A stretch of 46,484 nt of DNA from Desulfobacteraceae bacterium (lineage in GTDB: Bacteria > Desulfobacterota > Desulfobacteria > Desulfobacterales > JAABSP01). The stretch covers positions 1 to 46,484 of the forward strand of contig JAABTM010000005.1 in assembly GCA_011389855.1 (NCBI GenBank), read 5' to 3'. This document shows, piece by piece, positions 37,122 through 44,696 of the stretch; position 1 is the stretch's first letter; every line of letters starts with the position of its first letter. Both the position numbers and the translations under genes were made by a program. The notes under the pieces are model-generated. The model saw nothing but the letters and a program-made list of their open reading frames with translations, did not search any database and was not told the DNA's origin.

Positions 37122-39059
37122 ATGAACCAGGAGGAAACAAGACGCATCGACCGGATCACCGAAGCGGTCCATTATCTGCTGAAAGGGCAAGCCCCTCCCC
37201 CCATCCCCTGCGAAGATGATCCGAAGGACGAGATCCGGCAGTTGTCCGGCAAAGTGAACACCCTGATTCACCAGTTCGGGGAAATTCGGGAATTTCTCGA
37301 CCCGCTGTCCGAGGGGCGTCTGGACATCGCGCTTCCTAAAGCCAATTTTCTCGCGTCCCCCTTCAAGCAGCTCCATGCGGCCCTGAGCCACCTGACATGG
37401 CAGACCCAGCAGGTCGCCGAGGGCGATTTCGAACAGCGGGTCGATTTCATGGGGGATTTTTCAAGGGCATTCAATTCCATGGTAGACGCCCTTCGGGAAA
37501 GCAGAAGCCAATTGCTGGCCGAGGCGGAGCGCTATAAAAACCTGGCGGAGCTGAAAAACCATTACCTCAACGTCATGGCCCACGACATCCGCACCCCCAT
37601 CGGGGCGATTCTGGGATTCGCCGATATTCTCCTGGACGGAGAGGTGGCGGGCAAAACCCGACAACGCATCGAAATCATCCGGCGAAACTGCGCCAACCTC
37701 CTATCGTTGATCAACGACATCCTGGACATGGCCAAACTCGAAAAACAACGGATCGAAATCGCCTCGGTTCCTTTCAGCATCCGGTCCCTGGGAAACGATA
37801 TCGGCGAGTTAATCGAATCCCGGCTGGCCGGCGGGGTTCAGTTTAATTTTCAACCGGACGAGGCGATTCCAGAGTATATCCTCGGAGACCCCCATCGACT
37901 TCAGCAGGTGCTTCTCAATCTTGTGGGCAACGCCGCCAAGTTCACGCAGGGAGGCGCCATCGACTTGACAATTCGTTTCCAGGAATCCGACGACGCCGGC
38001 CCCCGCCTTGACTTTTCAGTGGCCGACACGGGCCCCGGCATCCCCGCCGATCAACTGTCCCGAATCTTCGACCCCTTTGTTCAAACCGAAAGCGGCGGCC
38101 GGGCCGGCGGGACGGGCCTGGGGCTCGCCATCGCCAGGGAACTGACAGCCCTCATGGGCGGCGACCTGACCGTCGACAGCCGGGTGGGCGGGGGGACGAC
38201 CTTCCGGTTCAGTTTGCCTTTTTCGCCGGTTCCGAAAACCGATGCGCCGGAGGACGCGGTTTACGACGGCGACGCCTGCCGCCTGACAGGATGCCATATC
38301 CTGGTGGTGGACGACAACCCCGACAGCTTGCAGATCATTTCCCGGCGATTGGAGCAGCAAAGGGCGTGCTATGCCCTATGCCAGAAAAGCACCGACGCCC
38401 TGGGCAAGCTCGCCGAGGCGTACGACAGGGGCGATCCCTTTACGCTGGCGTGGCTCGACATCGACATGCCTGGACTCAACGGGTTTGAACTGGCAAACCG
38501 CATCCGGAACGACCGGCGATTCGCACATCTTCGTCTGGCGGCATGCACCGCCTACATTGATCAAATGGATGCTCCTGAAAAAGCGGGCCTTTTTTCTTTC
38601 GTGACCACCAAGCCGGTGTCGGACAAAGCCCTCAAGAGAATCCTCTCCGAAGCCGACGGCGACTACGCGGCGGACAAAAGGCCGTGCGACCTAACGGGAC
38701 GGCGGGTCCTGGTGGTGGACGATAATTCCGTCAACCGGTTTCTGTTGAAGACCATGCTGCACAATCTCTCCGTGACGGTGGTCGAGGCCCAGGACGGAGC
38801 GGAAGGGCTGCGGAAGGTCGAAACCGAGACCTTCGATCTGGTGATCATGGACAAAATGATGCCGGTGATGGACGGGGTGGAAGCCATCCGGCGGATTCGT
38901 CGTCTTCCGGAAAGGGATCGGCTGCCGATTCTCGCCTTCACGGCGGATGAAAGAGCCGAGGAAAACCAGGAGATGCGCAGGGCCGGGGCGGATGCGGTGT
39001 TGCCCAAGACGCTGGATGCCGAAACCCTGGCCGAACAGCTTTGCAACCTGTTGACATAG
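37122..39059 (+). CDS. Cytoplasmic hybrid histidine kinase with two receiver domains
   Basis: The 645-residue kinase has no membrane segment. A HAMP-like helical region (about 75-130, with GDFEQRVDFMGDFSRAFNSM) precedes the dimerisation domain, whose H box MAHDIRTPIGAILG holds His154. The catalytic domain follows with an N box (LLNLVGNAAKFT), ADTGPGI and GTGLGLAIA. Two receiver domains come next. The first (about 395-515) has phospho-acceptor Asp446 in WLDIDMPG. The second (about 527-645) has Asp577 in VIMDKMMPVMDG. The start ATG overlaps a preceding TAA (TAATG). The V4R protein encoded 10 bp downstream may supply the sensory input, since the kinase lacks an obvious ligand domain. Confidence 0.93.
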   Translation: MNQEETRRIDRITEAVHYLLKGQAPPPIPCEDDPKDEIRQLSGKVNTLIHQFGEIREFLDPLSEGRLDIALPKANFLASPFKQLHAALSHLTWQTQQVAEGDFEQRVDFMGDFSRAFNSMVDALRESRSQLLAEAERYKNLAELKNHYLNVMAHDIRTPIGAILGFADILLDGEVAGKTRQRIEIIRRNCANLLSLINDILDMAKLEKQRIEIASVPFSIRSLGNDIGELIESRLAGGVQFNFQPDEAIPEYILGDPHRLQQVLLNLVGNAAKFTQGGAIDLTIRFQESDDAGPRLDFSVADTGPGIPADQLSRIFDPFVQTESGGRAGGTGLGLAIARELTALMGGDLTVDSRVGGGTTFRFSLPFSPVPKTDAPEDAVYDGDACRLTGCHILVVDDNPDSLQIISRRLEQQRACYALCQKSTDALGKLAEAYDRGDPFTLAWLDIDMPGLNGFELANRIRNDRRFAHLRLAACTAYIDQMDAPEKAGLFSFVTTKPVSDKALKRILSEADGDYAADKRPCDLTGRRVLVVDDNSVNRFLLKTMLHNLSVTVVEAQDGAEGLRKVETETFDLVIMDKMMPVMDGVEAIRRIRRLPERDRLPILAFTADERAEENQEMRRAGADAVLPKTLDAETLAEQLCNLLT

Positions 39060-39069
39060 GAGAGGGATC

Positions 39070-39606
39070 ATGTTCAAGGAACCAAGAGAGGCGTTGGGGT
39101 TTTCATGGGATCAACTGGGCGATATCGCCATAGGGCGTCCCCATCTGGGCGACGCCACGTCGGCGACCATCTACCGGCTCATGCAATACACGCTCCGGGA
39201 CGTCCTCATCCGGCGATTGGGCCCAAAGGCGGCCGGCGACATTTTTTACGAAGCCGGCAAGCGGGCCGGAGAGGAGTTCTGCAAGCATCTGCTGGATCCG
39301 AAGCTGGAATTCAACGCCTTTATCGCACAGCTCCAGGAGCGTCTCAAGGAAAACGGGGTCGGCATTTTCCGCGTGGAAGAAGCGTCCCTGGAAGACCTGA
39401 CCCTTCAAATCACCGTGGCCGAAGACCTCGACTGCTCGGGGCTTCCGGTCAGCGACGAGATGGTCTGCGACTACGACGAAGGGTTCATCGCCGGCATCCT
39501 GGAAACTTATACCGGCGAGCCCATCCGGGCCAAAGAGATCGACTGCTGGGCCAGCGGCGCCCGGATCTGCCGGTTCAGGGCGGTTCGGGATGAAAAAAAA
39601 GATTGA
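39070..39606 (+). CDS. V4R-domain protein
   Basis: The 178-residue protein is mostly a V4R (4-vinyl reductase) fold, a small-molecule-binding domain found in regulators of aromatic catabolism and gas-vesicle or photosynthesis control. The C-terminal signature is EIDCWASGARICRF (about 156-169), where the Cys/Trp pattern is typical. An earlier helical part (about 25-85) carries GPKAAGDIFYEAGKRAGEEF. It starts 10 bp after the hybrid kinase, with AGGAGAGG upstream, so both are one operon. It has no DNA-binding domain, and probably senses a ligand for the kinase. Its TGA overlaps a TTGACA that may serve the ilv operon. Confidence 0.85.
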   Translation: MFKEPREALGFSWDQLGDIAIGRPHLGDATSATIYRLMQYTLRDVLIRRLGPKAAGDIFYEAGKRAGEEFCKHLLDPKLEFNAFIAQLQERLKENGVGIFRVEEASLEDLTLQITVAEDLDCSGLPVSDEMVCDYDEGFIAGILETYTGEPIRAKEIDCWASGARICRFRAVRDEKKD

Positions 39607-39632
39607 CAATCGAAGCTCTCCCCTGTTACTTA
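39603..39632 (+). promoter_or_regulatory. Candidate promoter of the ilv leader transcript
   Basis: A perfect TTGACA (39603-39608) overlaps the V4R stop codon. After 18 bp comes TACTTA (39627-39632), preceded by TGT in the extended -10 position. The -10 hexamer is weak. A start near 39639 would include the leader peptide and attenuator. A second candidate, TTGGAA-16 bp-TATAAT (39672-39699), has a better -10 but would start transcription just after the leader ATG. Confidence 0.4.
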
Positions 39633-39699
39633 GGTTCTAAAGTGTAATCTTAGTTTCTAAAATGTAACCTTTTGGAATTATATCTTTTGGAATTATAAT
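39630..39699. repeat. Two short tandem repeat pairs upstream of the ilv leader
   Basis: A 20-bp unit occurs twice in tandem, TTAGGTTCTAAAGTGTAATC (39630-39649) and TTAGTTTCTAAAATGTAACC (39650-39669), with 17 of 20 bases equal. Immediately after, a 15-bp unit repeats as TTTTGGAATTATATC (39670-39684) and TTTTGGAATTATAAT (39685-39699), with 13 of 15 equal. The 20-bp period places both copies on nearly the same face of the helix, as in paired regulator sites. Confidence 0.7.
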
Positions 39700-39784
39700 G
39701 ATCAGTTTCGCATCCATTATCAGCCTTATTCTTCTTATTATTGTCGTCGGAATTCTTCTCCTTCCGGCGGAAGGGGGTTGGTAA
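39698..39784 (+). CDS. Leader peptide of the ilv operon (attenuation)
   Basis: A 28-codon frame from ATG 39698 to TAA 39782-39784 begins MISFASIISLILLIIVVG and ends PAEGGW. It holds seven Ile, six Leu and two Val codons, including Ile-Ile-Val-Val and Leu-Leu-Leu runs, the regulated end products of the operon that follows. It is followed by mutually exclusive hairpins and a terminator before ilvD. Thus stalling of the ribosome at Ile/Leu/Val codons when the charged tRNAs are scarce would favour read-through. The ribosome-binding site is weak (GGA about seven bases upstream). An alternative reading is a small hydrophobic membrane peptide, but the codon runs and RNA structures together fit a leader best. 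Confidence 0.8.
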   Translation: MISFASIISLILLIIVVGILLLPAEGGW

Positions 39785-39836
39785 TGGCCTAAGCACACCG
39801 TTTATACAGGCGACGCAAAATCCGTTATCAGCCCCC
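39757..39836 (+). promoter_or_regulatory. ilv attenuator: 1:2 hairpin and 2:3 antiterminator
   Basis: Segment 1 with segment 2 can form a hairpin TCTCCTTCC/GGAAGGGGG (39757-39777) including two G-U pairs. Segment 2, GGGGGUUGGUAAUGG (39773-39787, overlapping the leader stop codon), pairs with segment 3, CCGUUAUCAGCCCCC (39822-39836), in 15 consecutive pairs of which three are G-U. Segment 3 also contains most of the left arm of the terminator at 39817-39866, so the two states exclude each other. A ribosome stalled in the Ile/Leu/Val codons frees segment 2 to pair with 3. One that reaches the stop codon covers segment 2 and lets the terminator form. Confidence 0.8.
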
Positions 39837-39866
39837 GAAAAAAGGGCTGGCAACGGATTTTTTTTT
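39817..39866 (+). terminator. Rho-independent terminator of the ilv attenuator (3:4 hairpin)
   Basis: The outer stem AAAATCCGTT / AACGGATTTT (39817-39826 with 39852-39861) and the inner stem AGCCC / GGGCT (39830-39834 with 39844-39848) stack across short internal loops and run into an uninterrupted series of eight or nine T to 39866. It lies 114 bp before the ilvD start, in the transcribed leader and not between genes, which is the position expected for an attenuator. Confidence 0.88.
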
Positions 39867-39979
39867 GACCCGGACAACCAGGATTCGCCGAGGATGGCCA
39901 TGATGACGGCCAATCCTCCCGGCATCCTGATTAAATATTATGATTATCCAGATTCACACGGATTGAGGAGCCTGCAGCA

Positions 39980-41680
39980 ATGAAGAGCGACAACGTAAAG
40001 CAGGGAATCGAACGGGCCCCCCACCGGGCGCTGTTCAAGGCCATGGGGTACACGGACGGCGAGATCGGCCGGCCGCTCATCGGCATCGCCAATTCGGCCA
40101 ACGCCATTATTCCGGGCCACGTCCACCTCGACAAGATCGTCGAGTCGGTCAAGGCGGGGGTCTATATGGCCGGCGGCACGCCGGTGGAATTCGGCGTCAT
40201 CGGGGTCTGCGACGGCATCGCCATGGGCCACGCCGGTATGAAGTACTCGCTTGCCAGCCGGGAACTCATCGCCGATTCCATCGAGATCATGGCTGCGGCC
40301 CACGCCTTCGACGCCCTGGTCCTGGTCCCCAACTGCGACAAGATCGTGCCCGGCATGCTCATGGCCGCGGCCCGCCTCGACATCCCGGCCGTAGTGGTCA
40401 GCGGCGGCCCCATGCTGGCGGGCAACCATCCCACGAAAGGCGCGTCGGAGAAGATCGATCTGATCACCGTCTTCGAGAGCGTGGGCGCGGTCCGGGCCGG
40501 GAAGATGACCGAAGACGAGTTGTCGGCCATCGAAGACGCCGCCTGCCCAACCTGCGGCTCCTGCGCGGGGATGTTCACGGCCAATTCCATGAACTGTCTC
40601 ACCGAGGCTATCGGCCTGGGACTGCCGGGCAACGGCACGGCGCCGGCGGTCATGGCGGCCCGGCTGCGACTGGCCAAGGTCGCGGGCCAGAAGGTGCTGG
40701 AGATGCTGGAAAAGGGGTTGACCCCCCGGAAAATCATGAGCCCGGAAGCCTTTGAAAACGCCCTGACCGTTGACATGGCCCTGGGCTGTTCCACCAACAC
40801 CGTGCTCCACCTGACCGCCATCGCCGATGAAGCCGGGGTCCCCATGGACCTCGACTGGATCAACGAGATCAGCCGGAAAACCCCCCATCTCTGTTCTCTG
40901 AGCCCCGGCGGCGCCCATCACATCGAGGATCTGGACCGGGCCGGCGGCATCCAGGCCGTGATCAAGACCCTGGCGGACGCGGGCCGGATCAATCCCGAAT
41001 GCATGACCGTCACCGGCCGGACCGTGGGCGAGAACATCGGCCCCATCGAAGTCCTCGACCGGGAGGTCATCCGGTCCCTGGACAATCCCTACCACGACCA
41101 GGGCGGCCTGGCGGTGCTCTTCGGCAACCTGGCGCCGGAGGGCTGCGTGGTGAAGCAGTCGGCGGTGCGCGACGAGATGCTGCGCCACGAAGGCCCGGCC
41201 CGGGTCTTCGACTCCGAGGAAGCCGCTTCCGAGGCCATCATGGCCGGGAAGATCCAAAAAGGGGACGTGGTGGTGATCCGGTACGAAGGCCCCATGGGCG
41301 GCCCCGGCATGCGGGAGATGCTCGCCCCCACCTCGGCCATCGCCGGCATGGGGCTGGACGCCCACGTGGCCCTCATCACCGACGGCCGGTTCTCCGGCGG
41401 GACCCGGGGCGCGGCCATCGGCCACGTCTCCCCCGAGGCGGCCCAGGGCGGCCCCATCGCGGCGGTTCGGGAGGGGGATCTCATCGCCGTGGACATTCCC
41501 GGAAAAGCGCTTACCTTGAAGGCGCCCGAAGACGAAATCAACGAACGGATGGCCGGCTGGACCCAGCCTGAACCCGCAGCGCGGGGCGCTATCTCCCACG
41601 GCTACATGGCCCGCTACGCCCGGATGGTGTCGTCCGCCAGCCGGGGCGCCGTTTGCCGGGATTGGAAAAAGGAGGCATGA
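39980..41680 (+). CDS. ilvD: Dihydroxy-acid dehydratase
   Basis: The 566-residue protein dehydrates dihydroxy-isovalerate and dihydroxy-methylvalerate to the 2-keto acids of valine and isoleucine. Iron-sulfur ligands are in NCDKIVPGM (Cys119) and [18 protein letters not shown] (Cys189, Cys192, Cys195). At the place where plant-type [2Fe-2S] enzymes have a third Cys, this one reads PGHVHL as in the E. coli [4Fe-4S] enzyme, suggesting an oxygen-sensitive cluster fitting an anaerobe. [12 protein letters not shown] and the C-terminal FSGGTRG are conserved. GAGGAG precedes ATG 39980. It is the first structural gene after the attenuator; ilvB starts 1 bp after its stop. Confidence 0.97.
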   Translation: MKSDNVKQGIERAPHRALFKAMGYTDGEIGRPLIGIANSANAIIPGHVHLDKIVESVKAGVYMAGGTPVEFGVIGVCDGIAMGHAGMKYSLASRELIADSIEIMAAAHAFDALVLVPNCDKIVPGMLMAAARLDIPAVVVSGGPMLAGNHPTKGASEKIDLITVFESVGAVRAGKMTEDELSAIEDAACPTCGSCAGMFTANSMNCLTEAIGLGLPGNGTAPAVMAARLRLAKVAGQKVLEMLEKGLTPRKIMSPEAFENALTVDMALGCSTNTVLHLTAIADEAGVPMDLDWINEISRKTPHLCSLSPGGAHHIEDLDRAGGIQAVIKTLADAGRINPECMTVTGRTVGENIGPIEVLDREVIRSLDNPYHDQGGLAVLFGNLAPEGCVVKQSAVRDEMLRHEGPARVFDSEEAASEAIMAGKIQKGDVVVIRYEGPMGGPGMREMLAPTSAIAGMGLDAHVALITDGRFSGGTRGAAIGHVSPEAAQGGPIAAVREGDLIAVDIPGKALTLKAPEDEINERMAGWTQPEPAARGAISHGYMARYARMVSSASRGAVCRDWKKEA

Positions 41681-41681
41681 C

Positions 41682-43373
41682 ATGAAATTATCCGGCGCGC
41701 AAATCTTGATGAAGACCCTCCGGGAAGAGGGAGTGGACACCATTTTCGGCTATCCCGGCGGCGCGGTCATCGACATCTACGACGAACTGGTCAAGACCGA
41801 CATCCGCCACGTGCTGGTGCGCCACGAGCAGGGCGCGGTCCATGCCGCGGACGGCTACGCCCGGGCCGCCGGCAAGGTGGGCGTCTGCCTGGTCACCTCG
41901 GGCCCCGGCGCCACCAACACCGTGACCGGCATCGCCTCGGCCTACATGGACTCCATCCCCCTGGTGGTCATCACCGGCCAGGTGCCCCGGGGCCTCATCG
42001 GAAACGACGCCTTCCAGGAGGTCGACATCGTGGGCATCACCCGGCCCTGCACCAAACACAACTACCTGGTGGAATCCACCGACAGCCTGGCCCGGGTGAT
42101 AAAAGAAGCCTTCTACATCGCCCGGTCCGGCCGGCCGGGGCCCGTCCTCATCGACATTCCCAAGGACGTGGCCAACACAACGGTCGATTACAAGGAACCC
42201 GGCGACGTCAAGATGCGGTCCTACAATCCCACCATCAACCCCAACAAGCGGCAGCTCCAGAAGGTGGTCAAGCTCGTCGAAAAGGCCCGGCGGCCCGTGA
42301 TCTTCGCCGGCGGGGGGATCATTCTCTCCAAGTCCTCCGAAGAACTGACGCGGTTCGCCCGACAGGCCCAAATCCCCGTGACCACGTCGCTCATGGGGCT
42401 GGGCGCGTTTCCGGGTTCCGATCCGTTCTGGCTGGGGATGATCGGCATGCACGGCACCTACCGGGCCAACATGTGCACCAGCGAATGCGATCTGCTCATC
42501 GCCATCGGGGTCCGGTTCGACGACCGGGTCACCGGCAAGACCGACGCCTTCGCGGCCCAGGCCGAGATCGTCCACATCGACATCGACCCCACGTCCATCC
42601 GGAAGAACATCCCGGTGACCGTGCCGGTGGTGGGGGACTGCCATGCGGCCCTGACGACCCTCAACGGGATGCTGGACGAAGCCGACCTGACCGACATCGC
42701 CGGAAAGCGGGAACAGTGGTTCGCCCGCATCGGGGAATGGAAGAACCTGAGCCGCCTCGCCTACGTCCAGGGCGAGACCATCAAGCCCCAGTATGTGGTC
42801 GAAAAGCTTTACGAACTGACCGGCGGCGACGCCATCATCACCACCGAGGTGGGGCAGAACCAGATGTGGGCGGCCCAGTTCTACCATTTCAACCGGCCCA
42901 ACCATTTCATCACCTCCGGCGGCCTGGGCGTGATGGGATTCGGCCTGCCGGCGGCCATAGGCGCCCAGATCGCCCAGCCGGACCGGCTGGTGGTGGACAT
43001 CGCCGGCGACGGCTCCATCCAGATGAACATCCAGGAGATGGCCACGGCGGTCCAGTGCCGCCTGCCCGTGAAGGTGGTGATCCTCAACAACGGGTACCTG
43101 GGCATGGTGCGACAGTGGCAGGAGCTGTTCTACGACAAGCGGTACGCCTGCACCTGCATGGACCACGCCCCGGACTTCGTCAAACTGGCCGAGGCCTTCG
43201 GGGCCGTGGGGCTCCGGGCCACGACGGTCGACGAGGTGGAGACGGTCCTCAAAAAAGGGCTCTCCAATTACAAGGACCGACCGGTGATCATGGACTTCGT
43301 GGTGGACAAGGAGGAAAGCGTCTACCCGATGGTGCCCGCGGGCGCGCCCATCACCGAAATGCTGCTGGTTTAG
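41682..43373 (+). CDS. ilvB: Acetolactate synthase large (catalytic) subunit
   Basis: The 563-residue thiamine-diphosphate enzyme joins pyruvate with pyruvate or 2-ketobutyrate, the first common step to valine, leucine and isoleucine. The N-terminal domain has GYPGGAVIDIYDEL and the catalytic Glu in RHEQGAVHAADGYAR. The FAD domain is central (GGGIILS). The TPP-binding motif begins GDGS at residue 442 and continues to NNGYLGMVRQWQ. Length is normal. Start ATG 41682 follows an AGGAGG site placed in the end of ilvD. The regulatory subunit gene is 15 bp downstream, so both subunits are made from one message. Confidence 0.97.
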   Translation: MKLSGAQILMKTLREEGVDTIFGYPGGAVIDIYDELVKTDIRHVLVRHEQGAVHAADGYARAAGKVGVCLVTSGPGATNTVTGIASAYMDSIPLVVITGQVPRGLIGNDAFQEVDIVGITRPCTKHNYLVESTDSLARVIKEAFYIARSGRPGPVLIDIPKDVANTTVDYKEPGDVKMRSYNPTINPNKRQLQKVVKLVEKARRPVIFAGGGIILSKSSEELTRFARQAQIPVTTSLMGLGAFPGSDPFWLGMIGMHGTYRANMCTSECDLLIAIGVRFDDRVTGKTDAFAAQAEIVHIDIDPTSIRKNIPVTVPVVGDCHAALTTLNGMLDEADLTDIAGKREQWFARIGEWKNLSRLAYVQGETIKPQYVVEKLYELTGGDAIITTEVGQNQMWAAQFYHFNRPNHFITSGGLGVMGFGLPAAIGAQIAQPDRLVVDIAGDGSIQMNIQEMATAVQCRLPVKVVILNNGYLGMVRQWQELFYDKRYACTCMDHAPDFVKLAEAFGAVGLRATTVDEVETVLKKGLSNYKDRPVIMDFVVDKEESVYPMVPAGAPITEMLLV

Positions 43374-43388
43374 GGAAGGGAGGCGATC

Positions 43389-43877
43389 ATGGCGGAAGAA
43401 AAACATGTACTCTCCATTCTGGTGGACAACAAGCCGGGGGTCCTGTCCCGCATCGCGGGCCTTTTTTCCGGCCGGGGCTACAACATCGACAGCCTCTGCG
43501 TCGCGGAAACCATGGAGGAAGGCGTCTCCCGGATCACCCTGGTCACCCAGGCCAACCTGCCCCTGGTGGAGCAGATCAAAAAGCAGCTCAACAAGCTCAT
43601 CAACGTCATCAAGGTCTTCGACATGACGGAGACAGAGTACGTCCAGCGCGAACTGGCCATGATCAAGGTGACGGCCAAGCCGGAAAACCGGGCCGAAATC
43701 CTGCGCATCGTGGACATCTTCCGGTGCAAGGTCGTGGACGTGGGCGCCGAGCACTACACCATCGAGGTGACCGGCGACGAAGGCAAACTGGCGGCCATCC
43801 GCAGCCTGCTGAGGCCCATGGGCATCAAGGAAATCGCCCGGACGGGGATGATTGCGTTGTTCAGAGACGTGAAGTGA
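43389..43877 (+). CDS. ilvN: Acetolactate synthase small (regulatory) subunit
   Basis: The 162-residue protein has the N-terminal ACT domain (about 1-78, LSILVDNKPGVLSRIAGLFS) and the C-terminal ALS-type domain (about 85-158) of full-length IlvN/IlvH. It activates the large subunit and confers valine feedback inhibition. The valine-site pattern GRGYNIDSLCV is present. An AAGGGAGG site precedes ATG 43389. The stop is followed by AAAGGAGG and a DUF433 gene that is not part of the pathway. Confidence 0.96.
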   Translation: MAEEKHVLSILVDNKPGVLSRIAGLFSGRGYNIDSLCVAETMEEGVSRITLVTQANLPLVEQIKKQLNKLINVIKVFDMTETEYVQRELAMIKVTAKPENRAEILRIVDIFRCKVVDVGAEHYTIEVTGDEGKLAAIRSLLRPMGIKEIARTGMIALFRDVK

Positions 43878-43895
43878 CAAAAGGAGGTACGCTCA

Positions 43896-44267
43896 ATGAT
43901 GGCCCAACTGGATAGAGAAGACGCCGTAACCCGAACCGAGCGCGGATTGTCCGTCGCCGGCACCCGGATTACGCTTTACAACATCATGGACTGCCTGAAA
44001 GCCGGCTGGCCGCCCGAGCTGATCCAGGCCCGATACGACCTGACGGACGACCAACTGGATGGCGTTCTGACCTATATCGAATCCTACCAGGACGCGGTTG
44101 AAGCCGAATACAACGCCGTGGTCGAACGAGCGGAGGAAATCAGAAAATACTGGGAAGAAATGAATCGGCGGCGGTTTGCGGAAATTGAATCAAAGCGCCC
44201 ACGACCAGGCCGGGAAAAAATTCACGGAAGGCTCAACGCCTGGAAAGAGCGGCTCGCCCCGACATGA
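43896..44267 (+). CDS. DUF433-family protein, possible antitoxin
   Basis: The 123-residue protein has the DUF433 winged-helix core (about 18-70): GLSVAGTRITLYNIMDCLKA, followed by GWPPELIQARYDLTDDQLDG. A charged C-terminal helix (about 75-120) follows, which could wrap a partner. DUF433 proteins are often antitoxins encoded ahead of a PIN-like or DUF5615 toxin. Its stop overlaps the next start (ATGA at 44264), as in such modules. An AGGAGG site precedes ATG 43896; a second ATG follows directly. Position inside the ilv operon, between ilvN and ilvC, is unusual, and no own promoter is evident in the 18-bp gap. Confidence 0.82.
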   Translation: MMAQLDREDAVTRTERGLSVAGTRITLYNIMDCLKAGWPPELIQARYDLTDDQLDGVLTYIESYQDAVEAEYNAVVERAEEIRKYWEEMNRRRFAEIESKRPRPGREKIHGRLNAWKERLAPT

Positions 44268-44659
44268 TCACTGTGCTGGCGGACCGGAATATCGAGGGGC
44301 AATCTCTGGTGTTATGGGGGATCCTCGCGAAAGAAGGTTGGCTGGACATGATTCCGGCCCGGTTGGCGATGTTCAAAGACGTGGGGCTGCCCTTCACGGC
44401 CAGCGACGCGGAACTCTGGCGTTTCGCTCAAGCCGGTCGGATGATCATTCTCACGGACAACCGGAACATGGCGGGGGAGGATTCCCTGGAGCAGGTGATT
44501 CGTGAACGCAACACCGCCGACTCCATGCCGGTTCTGACCATCGGAAAGGCGACCCGATTGGATGAAAAAGACTACCGAGAGCGCTGTGCGTATCGATTGA
44601 TCGACATTATGGCGGATCTGGAAGATTATTTGGGCTCGGGGCGCATTTTCATCCCTTAA
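44264..44659 (+). CDS. PIN-like/DUF5615-type protein, possible toxin
   Basis: The 131-residue protein has the outline of Mut7-C/DUF5615 PIN-like nucleases: an early acidic strand (VLADRNIEG, Asp7), a central SDAELWRFAQ (Asp46 region), and IILTDNRN (about 64-71) with another conserved Asp, then a C-terminal helix. Such proteins are proposed RNases paired with DUF433 antitoxins. It overlaps the DUF433 gene by four bases, so the two are co-translated. ilvC follows 37 bp later with its own AAGAGGAG site. Toxicity and RNase activity are inference from family and context. Confidence 0.75.
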   Translation: MITVLADRNIEGQSLVLWGILAKEGWLDMIPARLAMFKDVGLPFTASDAELWRFAQAGRMIILTDNRNMAGEDSLEQVIRERNTADSMPVLTIGKATRLDEKDYRERCAYRLIDIMADLEDYLGSGRIFIP

Positions 44660-44696
44660 CGTATAGAAGAAAACATTATCTTAAGAGGAGACTTCA

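Noticed and set aside
39672..39699. TTGGAA-16-TATAAT as the main ilv promoter
   Set aside because: Not excluded, but it would start transcription after the leader ATG and make the coherent attenuator meaningless, so the upstream TTGACA is preferred.
39741..39983. Plus-strand frame across the ilv leader region
   Set aside because: It runs through the attenuator hairpins and terminator in another frame, with no ribosome-binding site. The Ile/Leu/Val-rich leader explains the region better.
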